64,000 nt of DNA. It comes from G020348385 sp964538085. Lineage in GTDB: Bacteria; Acidobacteriota; Aminicenantia; Aminicenantales; Aminicenantaceae. The notes under the pieces are model-generated. The model saw only the letters and a list, made by a program, of their open reading frames with translations. It was not told the DNA's origin and made no database searches. How positions within the stretch are numbered: position 1 is the first letter of the stretch; every line of letters begins with the position of its first letter. Position numbers and translations under genes: made by a program. This document shows, piece by piece, positions 1 through 8,517 of this stretch. Location of the stretch: contig CAZIDF010000004.1 in assembly GCA_964538085.1 (NCBI GenBank), forward strand, positions 124,001 to 188,000. The letters run 5' to 3'.

Positions 1-183
1 TTCTTTTTGAGGTTTTTTTAATTGCATTTTTCCCATCACCTCCTCGAATTTTCCCATTTCTTCAAACTCTTTTTGGCATTCGTTGCAAACCTTCAGGTGT
101 TCATCCACGACCCGTTTGTCCTTATCGTTCAACTCCCCATCATGATAGGAAGAAATGAGCTCTTTTATTTTATTATGATCCAT
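1..183 (-). CDS. Anti-sigma factor with zinc-finger (ZAS) N-terminus, partial
   Basis: The reading frame starts at the ATG at 183 and runs off the left edge, so only 61 residues are visible. They contain H29-x3-C33-x2-C36 in the context DEHLKVCNECQ, the zinc-binding motif of ZAS (zf-HC2) anti-sigma factors, which bind and hold their cognate ECF sigma factor at the membrane. The gene begins 21 nt after the stop of the ECF sigma gene, the usual sigma/anti-sigma pairing. The transmembrane and periplasmic parts would lie outside the window, so the signal sensed cannot be inferred. The pairing and motif make the family call firm. Confidence 0.8.
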   Translation of the reverse strand, partial: MDHNKIKELISSYHDGELNDKDKRVVDEHLKVCNECQKEFEEMGKFEEVMGKMQLKKPQKE

Positions 184-204
184 GAATATCTCCTCATTTG
201 ACCT

Positions 205-852
205 CTATTCAAGACCCAAGTATTTTCCGATGAGCTCCCTGAGCTTTTTCTTCGCATAAAAAAGAGAGGACATCACCGTACCGAGGGGCTTCCCGAGAAG
301 CTCAGCGATCTCTGCATAGGAAAGCTGCTGGAAATAACGGAGGATAACGATCTCTCTCTGCTCGAAGGGAAGTTTTTCTATGCCTTTCCACAAGGTTTCT
401 TTCAGCTCCCGATCTTCTTTTTCCTCAGCGAGGATGTGGACATTTTCTAAAGGAATCGCGCGCGTCCGGTTTTTGTGCTTCAGGTGATCGATACAGAGAT
501 TCCTCAGCAATCGGTAGAACCAAGGAAAAAAGGGCATGCTGGTGTCGAACATTTTGATCTTGCGGTAGGCCTTGATGAAGGCATCCTGGGAAACATCCAG
601 GGCATCCTGCTGATTATGGACAAGACCCAAGGCAACATAATAGGCCGAATGCATATACCTTTTCACGATCACGCCATAGGCTTCTTTATCTCCCTTTTGT
701 GCCACTACAAGAAGTTCTTTTTCCGGCACATCTTTGTTCACTCGAACTTGGGCTTTTCCGCCGGGAAAAATCCGGTCTTTCTGCAAGGCAACTTGTTCTG
801 TCATTTCGTTTTTCCTCTTTTTATATACGGGCTCGTTCTTTATTTTATTCAT
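205..852 (-). CDS. ECF-type RNA polymerase sigma factor
   Basis: This is a group 4 (extracytoplasmic function) sigma factor. Region 2 is seen around DALDVSQDAFIKAY and FPWFYRLLRNLCIDHLKH (promoter melting and -10 recognition). Region 4 is seen at LPFEQREIVILRYFQQLSYAEIAELL, a helix-turn-helix for -35 recognition. The 215-residue frame starts at an ATG overlapping the rlmB stop by 4 nt. A second ATG at 804 (residue 17) has AAGAGGA about 9 nt upstream and would give a more typical ~199-residue protein, so the first 16 residues are doubtful. The gene is followed directly by its zinc-finger anti-sigma factor. Regulon unknown; an envelope-stress role is only a guess. Confidence 0.9.
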   Translation of the reverse strand: MNKIKNEPVYKKRKNEMTEQVALQKDRIFPGGKAQVRVNKDVPEKELLVVAQKGDKEAYGVIVKRYMHSAYYVALGLVHNQQDALDVSQDAFIKAYRKIKMFDTSMPFFPWFYRLLRNLCIDHLKHKNRTRAIPLENVHILAEEKEDRELKETLWKGIEKLPFEQREIVILRYFQQLSYAEIAELLGKPLGTVMSSLFYAKKKLRELIGKYLGLE

Positions 853-1583
853 TCATGGATGGCCTTTCTTTGCCGGACAACTTCATACATAAATATGGCC
901 GCAGCGGTTGCTACATTGAGAGAGCCTATTTCGCCGAAATGGGGGAGGGAAAGAACCTTATCGCATTTTTGCCTGACCAATTGCCGCATACCTTTGCCTT
1001 CCGATCCGAAAACAAGACCCACAGGAAGAGAGTAATCGAAATCATGCCAGAGGTCGTTTCCCCCTCCTTCTGCACCGATCAACCACACCCCCAAGTTTCT
1101 CAATTCGTCCATGGCTCTGGCCATATTTTTCACCCGAGCCACCTTCACATGTTCCAGAGCTCCTGACGCCACCGAGGCGACCGTTTCGGTCAAGAGAACA
1201 GACCGTCGTTCTGGAATGATGATTCCATCCACACCCGCTCCTTCTGCCGTGCGGATGATCGCTCCCAGATTCTGCGGGTCCTCGATGCCGTCCAAAAGCA
1301 CAAAAAAAGGCGTGTCGGCCGATTTTAAGAGCGCATCTAGGTTTGTGTATGCCTTGGCCGCCAACAGAGCGATCGCCCCCTGATGTTGGCGATCGATAGC
1401 GTTCAGCTTTTTCTGGGGCAAATAAAAAAACGGGATACGATTTTTTTTGGCCCATTGGACAATTTCAGCGATCTTTCCCTTGGTGGTGCCATCTTGGATG
1501 AGAATTTTGTTCACACGTTCCGGAGAGTGTCGGACCGCTTCCAACAGGGAATTCAGGCGGCTGATCTTATCCTTTTTTTGAAT
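849..1583 (-). CDS. rlmB: SpoU/TrmH-family 23S rRNA 2'-O-ribose methyltransferase (RlmB-like)
   Basis: This is a SAM-dependent 2'-O-methyltransferase of the SPOUT class, most like RlmB (Gm2251 of 23S rRNA). The three signature blocks are present: LLDGIEDPQNLGAIIRTAEG, the central region with VFGSEGKGM, and SLNVATAAAIFMYE. These form the knotted SAM site. The conserved N-terminal stretch RLNSLLEAVR, equivalent to the usual GRNAVLEALR, lies upstream of the first in-frame TTG (1544). No ATG or GTG exists between the upstream stop and that stretch. An ATT at 1583, preceded by AGGGGA, is the best start candidate. It lies 19 nt after the glnS stop, and the gene overlaps the sigma gene by 4 nt downstream. 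TrmH-type tRNA specificity cannot be excluded. Confidence 0.85.
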   Translation of the reverse strand: MQKKDKISRLNSLLEAVRHSPERVNKILIQDGTTKGKIAEIVQWAKKNRIPFFYLPQKKLNAIDRQHQGAIALLAAKAYTNLDALLKSADTPFFVLLDGIEDPQNLGAIIRTAEGAGVDGIIIPERRSVLLTETVASVASGALEHVKVARVKNMARAMDELRNLGVWLIGAEGGGNDLWHDFDYSLPVGLVFGSEGKGMRQLVRQKCDKVLSLPHFGEIGSLNVATAAAIFMYEVVRQRKAIHE

Positions 1584-1602
1584 GTTTTTCCCCTACGATG
1601 CC

Positions 1603-3309
1603 CTAAGATGTTACTTTCTTTTGGGCTTTTTCTATCTTAGCCCAGGTGTCCCGGAGTATTGCCGTTCGGTTGAACACAGGTTTTTCCGGGGAGGAATCTT
1701 CGGAATCCAGGCAAAAATATCCTTTTCTGAGGAATTGGAACCAGTCTCCCGGATCGGCATCGGCAAGACGGGGCTCCACCTGACAAGCGTTCAATATCTC
1801 GAGAGATTCGGGATTCAGTGCGTTTTGCCAATTCCCCCCATCGTCTTCTTCGGTGGGATTCTCTTTGGAAAAAAGATGATCATAAAGCCGGACTTCGGCT
1901 GTGATCGCCTGGGGAGCAGAAACCCAGTGAAGTGTTCCCCTGACCATACGGCCATCCTTTGACCATCCTCCTTTCGTTTCAGGATCATAGGTGCACCGCA
2001 ATTCGATGACTTTTCCGGTTTGGGTGTCTTTCACCACTTTTTCGCACTTTATGTAATAGGCATGTTTGAGCCTGGTTTCTCGGCCAGGGGCCAACCGGTA
2101 AAACATTCGCGGAGGATCTTCCTGGAAATCATCCTGCTCGATGTAGATCTCCCGTGAAAACGGGATCATCCTGGTCCCCATGCCAGGATCTTCAGGATTG
2201 TTCTCTGCCTCCAGCATTTCAACCTGGCCTTCGGGATAGTTCTCGATGATCACTTTCAAAGGTCGCAAGACGGCCATGACCCGGGGGGCTATTTTATTCA
2301 AGTGCTCGCGCAGACCGTGTTCCAGAAGAGCGATGTCCACCATGCTCTCCCTCTTTGCCAATCCGATACGATCGCAAAAGATCCGGATGGACTCCGGGGT
2401 GTAACCTCGTCGGCGTAATCCCGAGATGGTCGGCATCCTGGGATCGCTCCAGCCGTTCACAAGGCCCTCCTCCACAAGTTGCAGAAGCTTCCTTTTGCTC
2501 ATAACCGTGTATGTCAGGTTCAAGCGGGCGAATTCTATCTGCTGTGGATGGTGGACTTCCAGTTGCTCTAGGAACCAGTTGTACAAAGGACGATGATCCT
2601 CGAACTCCAACGTGCAGATGGAATGGGTGATGCCTTCGATGGAATCGGACTGTCCATGAGCCCAGTCGTAGGTGGGATAGATACACCAGTCATCTCCGGT
2701 CCTGTGGTGCGTTGCCCGCAAGATCCGGTACATGACAGGATCCCGCATATTCAAATTCGGGGAGGCCATGTCGATCTTGGCTCGAAGAGTCCTCGAGCCA
2801 TCCGGGAATTCGCCGGCTCGCATTCGCGCTAGAAGATCATGGTTTTCCTCGACATCTCTATCGCGGTAAGGGCTATTTTTCCCTGGCGCTGTCAAGGTGC
2901 CCCTGTAGGCCCTGATTTCATCCGCACTCAGGTCGCACACATAGGCTTTTCCTTTTTTAACCAGGCGGAGGGCATAATCATACAGCGTCTCGAAATAATC
3001 GGAAGCGAAAAAAAGTCGATCCTCCCAATCGAATCCCAGCCAGCGGATGTCTTGTTTGATGGATTCCACATATTCCGCTTCTTCTTTGATCGGATTCGTA
3101 TCGTCGAACCGCAGGTTACAGAGCCCCTGGTATTCGGTTGCAAGCCCAAAATTTAAACAAATGGATTTGGCATGTCCGATATGAAGATAACCGTTCGGTT
3201 CGGGAGGAAATCGGGTATGGATACGCCCTCGATTTTTTCCTTCTTTACGGTCTTTGTCTATGATGGTCCGGATAAAGTCTCTGCTGCCTATATTGTCGTC
3301 CTCATTCAT
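1603..3309 (-). CDS. glnS: Glutaminyl-tRNA synthetase
   Basis: Class I aminoacyl-tRNA synthetase charging tRNA-Gln with glutamine. The HIGH motif is seen as PPEPNGYLHIGHAKS near residue 35 and the KMSKS loop as VMSKRKLL near residue 270. The GlnRS-type anticodon-binding barrel region follows (for example MGTRMIPFSREIYIEQDDF and the C-terminal VFNRTAILRD). At 568 residues it matches bacterial GlnRS (E. coli about 554), and the PPEPNG and WAHGQSDSIEGITHS blocks distinguish it from GluRS. Its start overlaps the gltX end by 8 nt, so the two are co-translated. A tRNA-Gln(UUG) lies at 16.7 kb, which together would allow direct charging without GatCAB; whether GatCAB exists elsewhere is unknown. Confidence 0.97.
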   Translation of the reverse strand: MNEDDNIGSRDFIRTIIDKDRKEGKNRGRIHTRFPPEPNGYLHIGHAKSICLNFGLATEYQGLCNLRFDDTNPIKEEAEYVESIKQDIRWLGFDWEDRLFFASDYFETLYDYALRLVKKGKAYVCDLSADEIRAYRGTLTAPGKNSPYRDRDVEENHDLLARMRAGEFPDGSRTLRAKIDMASPNLNMRDPVMYRILRATHHRTGDDWCIYPTYDWAHGQSDSIEGITHSICTLEFEDHRPLYNWFLEQLEVHHPQQIEFARLNLTYTVMSKRKLLQLVEEGLVNGWSDPRMPTISGLRRRGYTPESIRIFCDRIGLAKRESMVDIALLEHGLREHLNKIAPRVMAVLRPLKVIIENYPEGQVEMLEAENNPEDPGMGTRMIPFSREIYIEQDDFQEDPPRMFYRLAPGRETRLKHAYYIKCEKVVKDTQTGKVIELRCTYDPETKGGWSKDGRMVRGTLHWVSAPQAITAEVRLYDHLFSKENPTEEDDGGNWQNALNPESLEILNACQVEPRLADADPGDWFQFLRKGYFCLDSEDSSPEKPVFNRTAILRDTWAKIEKAQKKVTS

Positions 3310-4843
3310 TTTCTTCTCCTCGATGCCTACTCCCGTTTGGTTGCACAGGGTTTCGTTTTAAATAGTCCAGCATTCCTGAAACCCGCTGGGAACAACTCAA
3401 CAGAGGTCGGGGCAGGTCCAGCCTGGCCCCCTCTTCCACCAGCGGAATAAACTTATCCAGATCCAGACCAGAACTCTGGGTCGTCAAGGCTATCCGGAGA
3501 GGATGGTACAGGTCTTTGCCCTTGCAGCCCGTCTCCTTTTTAATATCTTGGGTAAAAACAATGAACTGATCATAATCGAACCGTTCGATATCTTTGATCT
3601 TTTGCCCAAATCGGCCCACGACTGTGGATGCACACTCGCCTTCCATCTCCCATTTGGTTTCCTCGTTCATTTCCTCTGGCAAGAACCGGAACAACAAGGC
3701 CGTTTGAGAGGGAAAGTCCGCTAGGGTGTCCACGCGTTCGATGAAGGTTTCGACTACTTTTACCAGCCAATCCCAATGGGCGTTAGTCATCTCTTCCGGC
3801 AAAAGTTCTGCGGCCCTCATGTATGGATAGACCATCTCTGCCACTTCCCGCACGGGGAGAGTTCTAGCATGCTGGCGGTTGATCCAATACAGCTTGTCAT
3901 AATCAAAAATGGCGGCTGACCGGCTCACCTTGTTCAAGTTAAAAAAGCGGATCAGTTCCTCTCTGGATACAACCTCCTTATCTTCAGGAGGCGCCCAACC
4001 CAGAAGGGCCAGATAATTGAAGAGGGCAGGCGCGAGGATGCCGTCCCTGTGGAACTGGTCAACGGCCGTGGCTCCATGCCGTTTGCTCAACCTCGCATTG
4101 TCCTTTCCCATCACCATCGACAGGTGAGCGAACTTCGGGGGAGCCAAAGACAACGCCTGGTAGAGAAGAATCTGGCGGGGCGTGTTGGAAAGATGATCCT
4201 CCCCTCTTATCACATGGGTGATCTCCATAAGGGAATCATCCACCACAACGGCAAAATTATACGCAGGAAGACCATTGGACCGGACAATGATCGCGTCTCC
4301 TATCAAGCCGAGGTCGAACCGGAGTTCACCTCTCACTAGATCTTGAAAAACCAGTTCCCCCCGATCCGGAGTTCGCAATCTCACAGAAGCTTTTTCCCCG
4401 CCTTGAATCCGCTGGAAGGCCTCCTCTTTGGGAATACTCGCACATTTTCCGCTGTAAATGGCCACCCCATCCCTTTCCAGCGCCTTTTTTCTTTCTTTTT
4501 CTAGTTCTTCCGGTGAACAAAAACAAGGGTAGGCTTTTCCTTCTTCCAAAAGCTTATCCGTATGATCCTGATAAGTCCCCAACCGGAGAGACTGCCTGTA
4601 GGGGCCGAAAGAACCCCCTACCTCTGGACCTTCATCCCAATCCAATCCTAACCATCGCAGGTCTTCCTTCAATTTTTCCTCGTACTCCAGGGTAGACCGC
4701 TCGATATCCGTGTCCTCGATCCTCAAAATAAAGGTCCCATTACGCTGGCGGGCAAACAACCAGTTGAATAAGGCTGTCCGTGCATTTCCCACATGCAGAA
4801 ATCCTGTGGGACTGGGCGCAAAACGGACTCTGACCTTTTCCAT
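3302..4843 (-). CDS. gltX: Glutamyl-tRNA synthetase
   Basis: Class I synthetase that attaches glutamate to tRNA-Glu. The N-terminal catalytic site contains APSPTGFLHVGNART (HIGH motif) and the KMSKS-type loop is ARLSKRHGATAV near residue 255. A cysteine-containing insert, YPCFCSPEELEKERKKA, resembles the zinc-binding SWIM-like region of bacterial GluRS. The C-terminal helical anticodon-binding domain is present, giving a normal length of 513 residues. The gene heads a gltX-glnS-rlmB-sigma-anti-sigma run and is separated from ispF by about 170 bp. Only one GluRS is seen here and, with a true GlnRS next to it, it is probably discriminating. Confidence 0.97.
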   Translation of the reverse strand: MEKVRVRFAPSPTGFLHVGNARTALFNWLFARQRNGTFILRIEDTDIERSTLEYEEKLKEDLRWLGLDWDEGPEVGGSFGPYRQSLRLGTYQDHTDKLLEEGKAYPCFCSPEELEKERKKALERDGVAIYSGKCASIPKEEAFQRIQGGEKASVRLRTPDRGELVFQDLVRGELRFDLGLIGDAIIVRSNGLPAYNFAVVVDDSLMEITHVIRGEDHLSNTPRQILLYQALSLAPPKFAHLSMVMGKDNARLSKRHGATAVDQFHRDGILAPALFNYLALLGWAPPEDKEVVSREELIRFFNLNKVSRSAAIFDYDKLYWINRQHARTLPVREVAEMVYPYMRAAELLPEEMTNAHWDWLVKVVETFIERVDTLADFPSQTALLFRFLPEEMNEETKWEMEGECASTVVGRFGQKIKDIERFDYDQFIVFTQDIKKETGCKGKDLYHPLRIALTTQSSGLDLDKFIPLVEEGARLDLPRPLLSCSQRVSGMLDYLKRNPVQPNGSRHRGEENE

Positions 4844-5014
4844 CGCTGATAATATTAATATATTTTGCCCAAAAACCCAAATATCTCTTGGGAAAAAGCA
4901 ATCCTTCCATCGCTGTATGGATAAAACATCCAGGTCAAAATATACATCATTTGATGAGAGGGGGCATGGGATGGTTTTTTCAATGAGCGGGCAACTTTTT
5001 CGACCGCAGCTTTT
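4844..5014. other. Intergenic gap between ispF and gltX
   Basis: About 170 bp separate the ispF stop from the gltX start. The half nearest gltX is AT-rich. I see no convincing reading frame, no T-run terminator and no consensus promoter; TTGACC occurs on the minus strand but lacks a good -10 element at the right distance. Transcription may simply continue from the upstream run. Confidence 0.4.
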
Positions 5015-5491
5015 TTACAACTCAAGAAGCGTTTGTGCTAGCGCGGCTATCGCTTCCTCTTGCCCGATCGGCCCGATCCCTTCGTTGGTTTTCGCCTTGA
5101 TGCCAAGGTCGTTTGCTCCGATTTGCAGAAGGGGACATAGGACCTGCTTCATCCTCGAGATATGCGGTCCGATCTTGGGGGATTCGGCAATGATAATACA
5201 GTCTATATGACGGATAATCCCGTTATTCTCCCGAATCCGGTCCATGACGATTTCCAACAGGTTAACGCTGCGGACGTTCCGAAACCGGGGATCGGTATCC
5301 GGAAAAAGCTGCCCGATATCTCCTTCGCCCAGAGCTCCGAGCAAAGCATCGATGATGGCGTGTATCAGACAATCTCCATCAGAATGTCCGATAGGTCCTT
5401 TGGAAAAAGGGATCTCCACACCCCCAAGGAAGAGTTTTTTTCCTTCCTGAAGCCTGTGGATGTCATACCCGATGCCGATTTTAGTCTTCAA
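5015..5491 (-). CDS. ispF: 2-C-methyl-D-erythritol 2,4-cyclodiphosphate synthase
   Basis: MEP-pathway enzyme that cyclises CDP-methylerythritol 2-phosphate with release of CMP. The zinc-binding DxH is seen in GIGYDIHRL (residues 6-14). The second conserved block is GPIGHSDGDCLIHAIIDALL, with the HSDGD signature, followed by GDIGQLFPDTDPRFR. At 158 residues it is a standard single-domain trimeric IspF. Its start overlaps the ispD end by 11 nt, so ispD and ispF are adjacent but not fused as they are in some alphaproteobacteria. ispE is about 11 kb upstream in the lipoprotein-prs cluster, so the pathway is split over two operons. Confidence 0.97.
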   Translation of the reverse strand: MKTKIGIGYDIHRLQEGKKLFLGGVEIPFSKGPIGHSDGDCLIHAIIDALLGALGEGDIGQLFPDTDPRFRNVRSVNLLEIVMDRIRENNGIIRHIDCIIIAESPKIGPHISRMKQVLCPLLQIGANDLGIKAKTNEGIGPIGQEEAIAALAQTLLEL

Positions 5492-6146
5492 TCAAGGCCT
5501 CCGCTATTTGCAGGTCTTGTTTGGTCGTGATTTTCCAATTCCTCCGGTCTCCTGGAATAACGAACACATCTTTGCCCAGCCTTTCTACAAGGGCCGCTTC
5601 ATCCGTACCCTCAAAATCGTCACGAAAAGCACGGATGAAAGCTTCCTTGAGTAAGGAACAGGCAAAGCCCTGAGGCGTTTGAACCCTGAAAAAATATTTT
5701 CTGTCTTCAGTACGGATAACTATTTGTCCCTCCACGCGTTTGATCGTATCCTCCACAGGAACTGCGGGAACGACCGCCCCCCTAATCCTTGTGGCATCGA
5801 TAATCCTTTCGATGAGATCTTTGCCGACCAAAGGCCGTGCACCATCGTGGACGAGTATGATTTCATCCTCATGCATATCCACACAGCTCAGTCCAGAGTA
5901 CACGGAGTCTTGCCGTTTTTCTCCTCCCTCGGCGATAGCGACGATTTTTCTGTATCGGCTAAGATATTCCTCACCTGAATGACCGCTTCCAAGCACGAGG
6001 ATAATCCTGTCTATGGCTTGATGATCCTCAAATTTTTCCAAGCTCCAGTCCAATAGCGTCTTTCCCTTTAACAGAGCAAACTGTTTGGCCGCACCGAACC
6101 TTTTTCCCTCTCCTGCAGCGACGATAATCGCCGAAACCTTATTCAT
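5481..6146 (-). CDS. ispD: 2-C-methyl-D-erythritol 4-phosphate cytidylyltransferase
   Basis: MEP-pathway enzyme that joins CTP and MEP to form CDP-ME. The nucleotidyltransferase loop is IIVAAGEGKRFG at residues 8-19. Other family blocks are EIILVHDGARPLV (CTP and MEP site), AVVPAVPVEDTIK, and the C-terminal GTDEAALVERLG and ITTKQDLQIAEAL. Length 221 fits the family. The start overlaps the PIN/TRAM gene by 4 nt and the end overlaps ispF by 11 nt, so these genes are tightly coupled. Nothing in the sequence looks degraded. Confidence 0.97.
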   Translation of the reverse strand: MNKVSAIIVAAGEGKRFGAAKQFALLKGKTLLDWSLEKFEDHQAIDRIILVLGSGHSGEEYLSRYRKIVAIAEGGEKRQDSVYSGLSCVDMHEDEIILVHDGARPLVGKDLIERIIDATRIRGAVVPAVPVEDTIKRVEGQIVIRTEDRKYFFRVQTPQGFACSLLKEAFIRAFRDDFEGTDEAALVERLGKDVFVIPGDRRNWKITTKQDLQIAEALIED

Positions 6147-7135
6147 TCAGTCTCTTCTTCGTTGTAACGCCCGAAGATCATTTTTCCCACGGTCGTCTGC
6201 AGTACCGAGGTTACCGTGATTTCGACGTTTTGCCCGATCATTTTACGGGAGTTATCGACGACCACCATGGTACCATCATCTAGATAGGCCACTCCTTGGT
6301 CCTTCTCCTTTCCCTCTTTGAGGATGAACACGTTGATCATCTCCCCAGGAAGCACAACCGGCTTCAGGGCATTGGCCAATTCGTTGATGTTGAGGACAGC
6401 AACGCCCTGAAGTTGAGCGATCTTATTCAGGTTAAAATCATTGGTGATGATCTTGGCCTTCATGTGTTTGGCCAATTCGATCAGCTTGGAATCCACATCC
6501 AAAACTTCAGGAAAATCCACATCGGTTATCACGACCGAGACTCGGGAGGACTTTTGGAGTTGATCCAAAACATCCAAGCCGCGCCTTCCTCTTTGCCTCT
6601 TGACGCCGTCGGCAGAATCCGCCACAAGTTGCAGCTCTTTGAGGATAAACTGGGGAACGACCAGATCACCTTCGATGAATTCCGTATCACAAATATCGGA
6701 GATCCTTCCATCGATGATCACGCTGGTATCCAGGATCTTGTAACTTCTTCCCGAGCTCTCCTCTTTGAAAAAGCGAGCAAGAAAGGGAGGATCGAGCCAC
6801 TCGTGTTTTCGAGTGCCGACCAAAAATCCGATATAAGGCATGATTACCAAAAACAAGATCCTGATGAATGTCGTGGTCCCTTCCTCCTGAGCGATGCTCT
6901 GGTAGATGGCTCCAAGGCCCCAGCCCAGCAACACCCCGGCGAATGTTCCGAGGGTGCTGCTCCAGATGACCTGGAATTGACTCTTCCTGATCCGTGTCTC
7001 GAGATAAATGATAAGGACACTCAGAACAAAACCTGTCAGAAGGCCATAATACGGAGGAATTCGAAAAGGCGGAAAAAAGTAGCCCGCCGCGGAAAGGATG
7101 GCCATAACGAGTACCCGAAATATTAAAACGCCCAT
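6143..7135 (-). CDS. Membrane-anchored PIN/TRAM-domain protein (YacL family)
   Basis: The N-terminal ~125 residues contain about four hydrophobic helices (including VLVMAILSAAGYFF and YGLLTGFVLSVLIIYLET). A PIN domain follows, starting KILDTSVIIDGRISDI, with acidic residues typical of Mg-dependent PIN nucleases (D of LDTS, E of the FIEGDLVVP region, D of TNDFNLNKIA). A C-terminal TRAM RNA-binding domain begins about residue 255 (LPGEMINVFILKEGKE). This is the architecture of Bacillus YacL and of many proteins found beside ispD and radA. A membrane-tethered RNase is the likely activity, but the substrate is unknown. It overlaps ispD by 4 nt. Confidence 0.88.
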   Translation of the reverse strand: MGVLIFRVLVMAILSAAGYFFPPFRIPPYYGLLTGFVLSVLIIYLETRIRKSQFQVIWSSTLGTFAGVLLGWGLGAIYQSIAQEEGTTTFIRILFLVIMPYIGFLVGTRKHEWLDPPFLARFFKEESSGRSYKILDTSVIIDGRISDICDTEFIEGDLVVPQFILKELQLVADSADGVKRQRGRRGLDVLDQLQKSSRVSVVITDVDFPEVLDVDSKLIELAKHMKAKIITNDFNLNKIAQLQGVAVLNINELANALKPVVLPGEMINVFILKEGKEKDQGVAYLDDGTMVVVDNSRKMIGQNVEITVTSVLQTTVGKMIFGRYNEEETE

Positions 7136-7158
7136 GGTAAAACCCTTTATTAAAAATG

Positions 7159-8517
7159 TTAAAATATAATGCCCAATGCTTCTTTTATACTGCCCACCCC
7201 TGCCAAGTCCACACCAGAGACGTCGCTTTTCTCCAACTGTGAAAGATTCCCTTTGGGAAGGACGACCGTGTTAAAACCCAAGGAAACGGCTTCTTTGATC
7301 CGGGCCAACGGTTGGTTGACGGAACGGACTTCTCCGCTAAGCCCCACCTCTCCGAACAGGGCAAAATCAGGTGGGATGGCCTTGTTTTTCAGGCAGGAAA
7401 CAACCGCCATCATGGCGGCCAGATCTACCGCCGGTTCATCCAGCGTCAATCCTCCTGCTACGTTCAAATAGATATCCTCCCCTGCAAATCCGAAGCCCAG
7501 CTTCTTTTCGATGACAGCCAGCAACATAGCGGTGCGGAAGTGATCCAACCCGATGGTCATCCTCCTGGGATTCCCGGAAAAAAGGGTGGGAGAAACGAGG
7601 GCTTGTATCTCGGCCAACAGAGGTCGGGATCCTTTGATTGTACAAACAACCACGCTCCCGGCCTCCTCCTGGGGCCTTTCTTTCAGAAAGAAGGCCGACG
7701 GGTTTGAAATGGCTTTAAGTCCCTGGGCTCCCATTTCGAATATGGCGAGCTCCGAGATGGAACCGTACCTGTTTTTCAAGGCCCGCAATACCCTGTGGCT
7801 GTGGTCTCTCTCTCCCTCAAAATAGAGCACCACATCCACCATATGTTCCAGCGACTTAGGACCAGCCAGCGATCCATCTTTGGTAATGTGTCCTATCAGG
7901 AAGGAAGAGATTTGATTTTTCTTGGCAAACCGGAAAACCTGGTTGGTGACTTCTCTCACTTGGCTGATGGTCCCTGGGCTGGAAGAGAGTTTGGAAGAAT
8001 AGATGGTCTGGACCGAATCCATCACGAATATCTGAGGACCCAGCTTTTCAGCTTGGGAGATAATTCTCTCAAGATTCGTTTCCGCCAAAAGATAGAGATC
8101 GCCGTTAGAAATCCCCAGCCGATCCCCTCGCATCTTGATCTGTTCCAGGGACTCCTCTCCTGAAACGTACAGGACTTTTTCCCCTTTGGTGCAAAAATCT
8201 CGGCTCACTTGGAGTATCAGGGTGGACTTGCCTATTCCCGGTTCCCCCCCTATCAAGACCAACGAGCCCAGGACAACGCCACCGCCAAGAACTCGGTCCA
8301 ACTCTTGAATGCCTGTTTCTGCTCTTTTTTTCTTCGCGCCCTTGACCTCCCTGTAGAGGAGTGGTTCCGAAGGAGGAAAAGAATAATCTGCCTGGATCTC
8401 TTCTGCGATTTCTTCGATCAGAGAGTTCCACTCCCCGCAACCGGGACATCTGCCCAGCCATTTCGGTGAATTGGATCCGCAGTTCTGGCAGACAAAAACA
8501 GCTTTGCTTTTCATCAA
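7159..8517 (-). CDS. radA: DNA repair protein RadA (Sms)
   Basis: RecA-like ATPase and branch-migration helicase of recombinational repair. It starts with a C4 zinc finger (FVCQNCG...GRCPGCGEW, residues 9-30). The Walker A loop is GGEPGIGKSTL near residue 90 and Walker B is IFVMDSVQTIY. The RadA-specific KNRYGS motif is near residue 250. The C-terminal Lon-protease-like domain (YLNVAGGLTLDEPAVDLA and LFGEVGLSGEVR) is present. Length 452 is typical. It is preceded by the mlaD-like gene (4 nt overlap) and followed by the PIN/TRAM gene; a radA-PIN/TRAM-ispD-ispF order is common in several phyla. Confidence 0.97.
   Translation of the reverse strand: MMKSKAVFVCQNCGSNSPKWLGRCPGCGEWNSLIEEIAEEIQADYSFPPSEPLLYREVKGAKKKRAETGIQELDRVLGGGVVLGSLVLIGGEPGIGKSTLILQVSRDFCTKGEKVLYVSGEESLEQIKMRGDRLGISNGDLYLLAETNLERIISQAEKLGPQIFVMDSVQTIYSSKLSSSPGTISQVREVTNQVFRFAKKNQISSFLIGHITKDGSLAGPKSLEHMVDVVLYFEGERDHSHRVLRALKNRYGSISELAIFEMGAQGLKAISNPSAFFLKERPQEEAGSVVVCTIKGSRPLLAEIQALVSPTLFSGNPRRMTIGLDHFRTAMLLAVIEKKLGFGFAGEDIYLNVAGGLTLDEPAVDLAAMMAVVSCLKNKAIPPDFALFGEVGLSGEVRSVNQPLARIKEAVSLGFNTVVLPKGNLSQLEKSDVSGVDLAGVGSIKEALGIIF

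Noticed and set aside
183..205. Link between the ECF sigma factor here and RseC at 38.4 kb
   Set aside because: RseC lies in the rnf operon 38 kb away; nothing in sequence ties the two beyond the E. coli name.
6296..7126. Long plus-strand open frame opposite the PIN/TRAM gene
   Set aside because: Fully antisense to a gene with clear domain motifs; composition and charge pattern look like a codon-bias shadow.
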